A stretch of DNA of 10,071 nucleotides. Origin: an uncultured bacterium (GTDB lineage: Bacteria > Planctomycetota > UBA8108). The notes under the pieces are model-generated. The model saw only the letters and a program-made list of their open reading frames with translations, was not told the DNA's origin and searched no databases. The DNA is taken from positions 1 to 10,071 of the forward strand of contig CAJWZY010000052.1 in assembly GCA_913050545.1 (NCBI GenBank). Reading direction: 5' to 3'. The position numbers were made by a program, and so were the translations under genes. Shown piece by piece: positions 7,101 through 10,071 of this stretch (position 1 is its first letter; every line of letters starts with the position of its first letter).

Positions 7101-7628
7101 GATCTCCAGGAAGAAACAGCCGGGATCGAAGATCTCGTTGTATTCCTCGATCTCTTTTCTCAGATCTTTCTCGCTGCCCATGAGAGCGATTCGGTTGATC
7201 GGGCTCGACAGGCAGGCGCTGGAGCCGACGAGGCCCTTGGAATACTGCTTGAGGATTTCTTTGTCGATCCGGGGCTTGTAGTAGAAGCCCTCCTTGTAGC
7301 CGAGCGAGGAGAGCTTCATGAGGTTGTGGTATCCCTCGAGGTCACGGGCCAGGAGCAGGAAATGGAAATAGGCGCCATATTCGCCCCGCTTCTGCTCGGT
7401 TCTTGCCCCCGGCGCTACGTAGGCCTCCATGCCGATGATCGGCTTGATATTCTCCTCCTTGCAGGCGCGGTAGAACTGGAGGGCCCCGAACATATTGCCA
7501 TGGTCGGTCAAGGCCAGGGAGCTCATGTTGCAGTCCTTGGCGGCCTGGACCAGTTTCTTTACCGTGACCGCTCCATCGAGGAGGCTGAAGTCACTGTGTA
7601 CATGGAGATGGACAAAGTCTTTGGACAT
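4122..7628 (-). CDS. dnaE: DNA polymerase III subunit alpha
   Basis: This is the replicative C-family DNA polymerase, full length at 1168 residues from the ATG at 7628 (E. coli 1160). An in-frame TTG at 7685 would add 19 residues before the canonical MSKDFVHLHVHS opening and is rejected. The N-terminal PHP domain (about 1-280) keeps HLHVHS, ALTDHGNM, GMEAY and TNDVHYL. The polymerase core has GPGRGSAAGSIVSYALGI (361-378), the catalytic Asp403 and Asp405 in PDIDIDF, and a third Asp565 in KMDFLGLRT. Further on are the fingers motif LYRPGPIEGG (643-652) and YGFNKSHSAAYA (755-766). A helix-hairpin-helix follows at about 832-890. QLVFVF (919-924) lies where other DnaE proteins carry the beta-clamp peptide. 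The OB fold (about 995-1075) and a C-terminal domain complete it. No clear Shine-Dalgarno precedes the ATG. It heads the unit with yggS and the DUF167 gene. Confidence 0.97.
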   Translation of the reverse strand: MSKDFVHLHVHSDFSLLDGAVTVKKLVQAAKDCNMSSLALTDHGNMFGALQFYRACKEENIKPIIGMEAYVAPGARTEQKRGEYGAYFHFLLLARDLEGYHNLMKLSSLGYKEGFYYKPRIDKEILKQYSKGLVGSSACLSSPINRIALMGSEKDLRKEIEEYNEIFDPGCFFLEIQDHGLPEQQKILEKIPPLAKEYDIPLIATNDVHYLNQDDARAQEIHLCINTGKTMDDDDRLRMDKDEFFFRNKEEMYRRFADFPDALENTVRVAEMCNVELDFSKTHLPPFHIDPGEKEQDEESYFLRLCEDGCRERYPDFDENAEVKDRLEEEIGIIKKMGFVSYFLIVWDFVRFARENNIPVGPGRGSAAGSIVSYALGITNIDPLRYDLLFERFLNVDRISMPDIDIDFCMEGREKVIEYVREKYGEDRVSQIITFGTMAARAVIRDVGRALNVPLSEVDVIAKKIPSVPGIKLGKSLKDDKELMALKKNDARIRELFDIAIKLEGLNRHQSTHAAGVVIGDAPLIDMVPLYRNKKGSKKGAKDEVEMVSQWSMEDLENIGMLKMDFLGLRTLTIIDRCVKEIRKTRNEEIKIDEVPLDDPATFDLLCKGESTAVFQLESQGMKRILQDLRPDRFEDIIALIALYRPGPIEGGMIDNYVDRKHGRENWTPEHPILEPILKETNGVILYQEQVMRVANKMANFDLSEADTLRRAMGKKKKELMEGFTDQFVEGSVANDVPKDLAKKIFHQIEQFAGYGFNKSHSAAYAILSYQTAYLKANYPAEFMAAVMTCEMGNTDKIVENLEECRRMGIEFRAPDINTCEKGFTVVDNTIWYGLAAIKGLGAKVVDGMIAARQEGLFKSIFDLCERVEGNAINKSALEQLIKSGAFDCFNRKRSQLMEVVSTALKRGATARKDKEQGQLVFVFDTQAPADGVADGESGDEPDISYPPVEEWGESDKLSLEKESLGFYLSGHPLKKWWSVLENYTNSTVEKHLEISEGSEVCLGVLITKLDKRVARRTGKPFWIAAVEDMDNSTEFFINQKLYDQYGEFLQEDRIILAVGRIYTRATGKGFGVDRIIPVEKVPELMTRDVSIFIPRERDDVDKLKYNLKNVLEKHNGRCPVYIVEPNGGDSTTRVEVSPSLYVTPDFKLFEEIQDLFGENCLSITNTG

Positions 7629-7706
7629 ATCAGGAGATGGTTCTTCACTCTTTCGGTAATGGAGCCGGCTTCCTCGTTGCCGCAAAGCCGGAAATTAACC
7701 GTGGGT

Positions 7707-7721
7707 GGGTACCCTCGTACC
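7707..7721. other. Inverted repeat in the dnaE leader
   Basis: GGTAC (7708-7712) and GTACC (7717-7721) form a 5-bp stem with a 4-base loop, and GGGTACCC (7707-7714) is itself palindromic. It lies about 80 bases upstream of the dnaE ATG. It could be an operator or a leader hairpin, or chance; no family match is recognised. I see no convincing dnaE promoter elsewhere in 7629-7826. Confidence 0.25.
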
Positions 7722-7826
7722 AGACGAAGTAACCAAAGATCGCCCTTTAATTCCACGAAATATTTTGGCCAGGCCCTTTGAGCTGAGCGGTGTTTCCCGG
7801 CCGAGGGGATTGTAATTCAAATCCGG

Positions 7827-7854
7827 TTGTTTTCCCCGCGGCTGCACGTACAAT
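7827..7854 (+). promoter_or_regulatory. Sigma70-like promoter of the Cys4 protein gene
   Basis: TTGTTT (7827-7832) and TACAAT (7849-7854), separated by 16 bases, match the -35 and -10 consensus well. Transcription would begin near 7861 and leave a leader of about 85 bases before the ATG at 7947. The -35 box coincides with an upstream in-frame TTG, which argues that this TTG is not a start codon. Confidence 0.6.
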
Positions 7855-7931
7855 CTGCCCAGTGGATCCCGGAGTCGTCTGGCCCGGCCAGGCAGCTGGG
7901 GACCAAGGCATTGCCCGGTGCAATGTTCTGC

Positions 7932-7938
7932 AAGGGAG
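7932..7938 (+). promoter_or_regulatory. Shine-Dalgarno that fixes the start at 7947
   Basis: AAGGGAG lies 8 bases before the ATG at 7947, a near-ideal spacing. The alternative in-frame ATG at 7923 and TTG at 7827 lack such a site, so the start at 7947 is preferred. Confidence 0.65.
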
Positions 7939-7946
7939 TTGAAGAG

Positions 7947-8597
7947 ATGAAAGACAAGGCCTACCAGATTTCCACAGCGGAGCACAGGTGCTGTTGCTGT
8001 GAGGTCGAGATTACCCCCGGGGCGGACTTCTATTCAACAGTCTGCTTTCTCGACGATGAGTTTGCCAGGCGGACCTATTGTCCCTCCTGCTGGGCACCAG
8101 GAGATGAGGCGGCAGCCGATTCGGATGCACCTGCAGCAGGGAGCGAGAGCCCGGCGGATGGCGGGGCCCGGCAGGTGAATATCTTTGCTTACTGGCGCAC
8201 CAGGAGGCCCGAGGACGCGGGTGCAGATGCGGTAAAGATCCGCTTTGATCCCCAGGTTGTTCTCGAGTTTTTCCGTGGGCTGGGTAATGAGGCCGCAGGC
8301 GAGGCCGCTGGTGAGGCCGCAGGCTCCCGGGAGGAGGGCTCCGGGGAGACAGCTGCGCAACCGGGCCCCAGTGAATCTCAGCGCCGTGATCTGCGCTTCG
8401 TCCTTTCCTTACTGCTGATGCGTAAGAAAGTCCTGCTGCTGGATGGAACCCTGGTACGCGCTGGATACGAGTGGCTGCTGTTTCACGAGCGGGTGGAGAG
8501 TGACCGCACCTACGAAATAGCGAACCCGGATCTGAGCGAGGGCGAGCTCGAGCAGGTCAGGGATGCGATCGGCGAACTGCTCCAGATGCAGGTTTGA
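7947..8597 (+). CDS. Cys4 (probable zinc-ribbon) protein of unknown function
   Basis: I recognise the general look of a planctomycete hypothetical protein but no named family. From the ATG at 7947 it has 216 residues and no signal peptide or membrane segment, so it is probably cytosolic. Near the N-terminus are four consecutive cysteines (15-18) and a later CPSC (45-48), about 27 residues apart. Cys15/Cys18 with Cys45/Cys48 would make a CxxC-CxxC zinc site, and Cys33 lies between. Aromatic YWRTRRPED (82-90) and FDPQVVLEFFRGLG (100-113) follow. A low-complexity Ala/Gly/Glu linker (about 114-145) contains EAAG three times. The C-terminal half has a hydrophobic-basic helix LRFVLSLLLMRKKVLLLDG (149-167) and an acidic helical end, ELEQVRDAIGELLQMQV. 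Structural zinc binding is inferred, not shown. It is divergent from dnaE, with its own promoter, and convergent with the CotH-type gene. Confidence 0.8.
   Translation: MKDKAYQISTAEHRCCCCEVEITPGADFYSTVCFLDDEFARRTYCPSCWAPGDEAAADSDAPAAGSESPADGGARQVNIFAYWRTRRPEDAGADAVKIRFDPQVVLEFFRGLGNEAAGEAAGEAAGSREEGSGETAAQPGPSESQRRDLRFVLSLLLMRKKVLLLDGTLVRAGYEWLLFHERVESDRTYEIANPDLSEGELEQVRDAIGELLQMQV
8289..8324 (+). repeat. Three 12-bp tandem repeats encoding EAAG
   Basis: GAGGCCGCAGGC (8289-8300), GAGGCCGCTGGT (8301-8312) and GAGGCCGCAGGC (8313-8324) lie head to tail. Copies 1 and 3 are identical and copy 2 differs at two third-codon positions, so the peptide EAAG is repeated exactly. The repeat sits in the linker of the Cys4 protein and keeps the frame, so copy-number change would only lengthen or shorten that linker. 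Confidence 0.85.
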
Positions 8598-8613
8598 GAA
8601 CAGGCTCTCCGGA

Positions 8614-10071
8614 TCAGTTGCAGGCGTTGCCGCCAGCGCAGTCCAGCTTGTCCTCGGTCGGGTCGTTGCCGCAGCCTGGGAATGGGGCGAGTGGGTCTGC
8701 GCCACCCCGGAACATCCAGCTGAGCAGGAAGACGGCATCGGTGATTCCAAGCAGGCCGGAGTCATCCGCATCGGCGCTGTCGAGGCAGTCGATCTCCGAT
8801 GACTGGAAGAGATAGCCCAGGATACAAACTCCATCGCTGATGCTGTGGCTTCCATCTCCATCGCAGTCGCCACGCAGGAAGGTTTCGGCATTCGGCGAGG
8901 GGATGTAGGTGAAATCAAGCTCCTCTTCGGATCCGAGGTCGCCCGCGCCGGGGTTGAAGGCCCTGACCTTGACGAATCCGTTTCCGGGTGGAGTTACGAC
9001 TGAGAGCACCTCTCCGGTAATGGCATCCTCTCCAATGTACTCAACACTCGGAGAGGGGACGCCATCGAACTCTATGCGCACGTCCTGGGCAAAATTATTA
9101 CCCATCACCAGGATGGTGTCTCCGCCTTCGGCAGTTCCGAGGTCCGGCTGGAGTGCCCGCAGTTCTGGCCGGGGAATCGTTATGGTAAGGCGGTTTCGCA
9201 GCGTATAGCGTCCGGTTTCAGGGTGGACGATGGAGATCTCGGGCTGGCCCTCGAGGCTTGCATCCAGCGGGACGATTGCGTAGATCCGGCTGGATGAGGT
9301 GCGGCGTACCTGGGGCGAGGGGATCTCATTGAAGAGGACTGTAAGATCATCGGTCAGGTTGGAGCCCGATATCCGGACCTCGACATCCGGGCCGTTCAGT
9401 TCGATGGTTCGCGGCCAGACAGAGGTGATCCTGGGGAAGGGGAACCGGGGGGAGTTGTTGATGATGTTGCTGATGGCCCCGGGCCTGTTGCGGGCGAATT
9501 GCTCGAGGCCCCTGATGGTGTTGTTCCAGGTGTTGATCGACTGGCCGCTCAGCTGGCATTCTTCGATCATGTCGCCGGAGATCCGGTCCCGGTGGCGGGC
9601 AATCTCGGCGAGGACATTGCCGCTGGAGAGCGGGCCGGCGATCCACTCGTTGAACTTGTTGAGGAAGTAATTTGCGTATACCGGGCTTCTCATCAGGCTG
9701 ATGAGCGGAGCGGAGATGCTCGCCCCGCTGTTGAGCGCGTGGCTGAAGGTGTCCGAGCTCCATCCTCCAGGGCTTTTGCCCATACCGAACTCGGCATCCC
9801 AGCTCAGGAAGATCCACTTTCCATCTGCCCGGCGGGGGCGTGCGGCGTACCAGTTGTTGTGAGGCCAGTCGTGGTTCTGAGCCCAGATGTTGAGAATCAT
9901 GTAGGAGGTGTAGTTTTCGAGGTCGATTCTCTGCTGCGCCCGTTCGTAGTTGGCCGGATCGGTCATATTGGTGCTGCGGAAGAAGCTGAGCATGGAGCTC
10001 CATTCCTGGGTAGTTCCATCGAGGGAATCATCACCGGTCTTCACCACATCCCAGTTCTCCCCATCTTCGGG
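8614..10071 (-). CDS. CotH-type kinase domain protein with two IPT/TIG domains and a dockerin-like C-terminus (partial)
   Basis: The frame is open to the right edge, so the N-terminus, including any signal peptide, is missing; 485 residues are visible (numbering below starts at the edge). Residues 1-200 match the C-terminal part of a CotH family kinase domain. DLENYTSYMILNIWAQNHDW (50-69) and HNNWYAARPRRADGKW (71-86) are followed by FLSWDAEFGMG, with the metal-binding Asp in WDAE. Two IPT/TIG beta-sandwiches follow at about 213-298 (PRITSVWP...) and 301-390 (PELRALQPDLGTAEGGD). The end is a paired EF-hand module: DCDGDGSHSISD (402-413) and DADDSGLLGITD (434-445). After it comes a Cys-containing tail with CGNDPTEDKLDC. 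In dockerins such loops bind calcium and dock onto a cohesin; in planctomycetes similar modules end many exported proteins. A secreted or cell-surface protein is inferred. The stop is 16 bases from that of the convergent Cys4 gene. Confidence 0.88.
   Translation of the reverse strand, partial: PEDGENWDVVKTGDDSLDGTTQEWSSMLSFFRSTNMTDPANYERAQQRIDLENYTSYMILNIWAQNHDWPHNNWYAARPRRADGKWIFLSWDAEFGMGKSPGGWSSDTFSHALNSGASISAPLISLMRSPVYANYFLNKFNEWIAGPLSSGNVLAEIARHRDRISGDMIEECQLSGQSINTWNNTIRGLEQFARNRPGAISNIINNSPRFPFPRITSVWPRTIELNGPDVEVRISGSNLTDDLTVLFNEIPSPQVRRTSSSRIYAIVPLDASLEGQPEISIVHPETGRYTLRNRLTITIPRPELRALQPDLGTAEGGDTILVMGNNFAQDVRIEFDGVPSPSVEYIGEDAITGEVLSVVTPPGNGFVKVRAFNPGAGDLGSEEELDFTYIPSPNAETFLRGDCDGDGSHSISDGVCILGYLFQSSEIDCLDSADADDSGLLGITDAVFLLSWMFRGGADPLAPFPGCGNDPTEDKLDCAGGNACN

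Noticed and set aside
7629..7685. A 19-codon N-terminal extension of dnaE from a TTG
   Set aside because: Residues upstream of MSKDFVHLHVHS have no counterpart in DnaE proteins, and TTG is a rare start.
5067..7781. Long plus-strand open frames (343 and 559 codons) antisense to dnaE
   Set aside because: They lie wholly or mostly opposite a full-length, well-conserved dnaE and have repetitive Asp/Val/Leu-rich compositions that mirror dnaE codon bias. They have no recognisable domain.
8596..8609. GAGA/TCTC inverted repeat between the convergent genes
   Set aside because: A 4-bp stem with a 6-base loop and no T-tract is too weak to call a terminator.
9347..10003. A 218-codon minus-strand frame overlapping the CotH-type gene
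   Set aside because: It is an alternative frame of the same strand, rich in Arg, Gln, His and Pro, typical of a shifted reading of a GC-rich gene. The CotH frame has recognisable domains.

Overview
The window reads as an ordinary chromosomal segment of a planctomycete-like bacterium. This assignment rests on protein style rather than a marker gene. A large secreted protein joins a CotH-type kinase region, two IPT/TIG domains and a C-terminal paired EF-hand (dockerin-like) module of the kind common in Planctomycetota. A Cys4 protein of an unrecognised family and a secreted protein with HEAT/TPR-like helices and a 'WxxWW' tail also fit that phylum. No phage, transposon, CRISPR, tRNA or rRNA gene is visible.

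Layout: positions 1-77 hold the acidic tail of a plus-strand gene, closed by a strong intrinsic terminator that overlaps its stop codon. A plus-strand gene for a secreted 443-residue protein follows (178-1509) and converges on a minus-strand housekeeping block. Read in the direction of transcription, that block is dnaE (DNA polymerase III alpha), yggS (PLP homeostasis), a DUF167/YggU gene, a 176-base gap, clpP (Clp protease subunit) and purN (GAR formyltransferase). The dnaE-yggS-DUF167 genes are 28 and 9 bases apart and look like one operon. clpP-purN, 26 bases apart, look like a second unit with its own possible promoter.

Divergent from dnaE, a plus-strand gene for a 216-residue Cys4 protein starts at 7947 behind a good sigma70-like promoter (7827-7854) and a clear Shine-Dalgarno. 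It converges, with a 16-base gap, on the minus-strand CotH/IPT/dockerin gene, which runs off the right edge.

Several of the longest open frames begin at GTG or TTG codons that are probably not used. I moved the starts of clpP (2840), yggS (4093), dnaE (7628) and the Cys4 gene (7947) to internal ATGs, using family alignment, overlap with neighbours and promoter position. The genes do not form one pathway: the minus-strand block mixes replication, proteolysis, cofactor homeostasis and purine synthesis. I see no convincing new system. The most open questions are the two uncharacterised planctomycete-type proteins and the domain architecture of the CotH protein.
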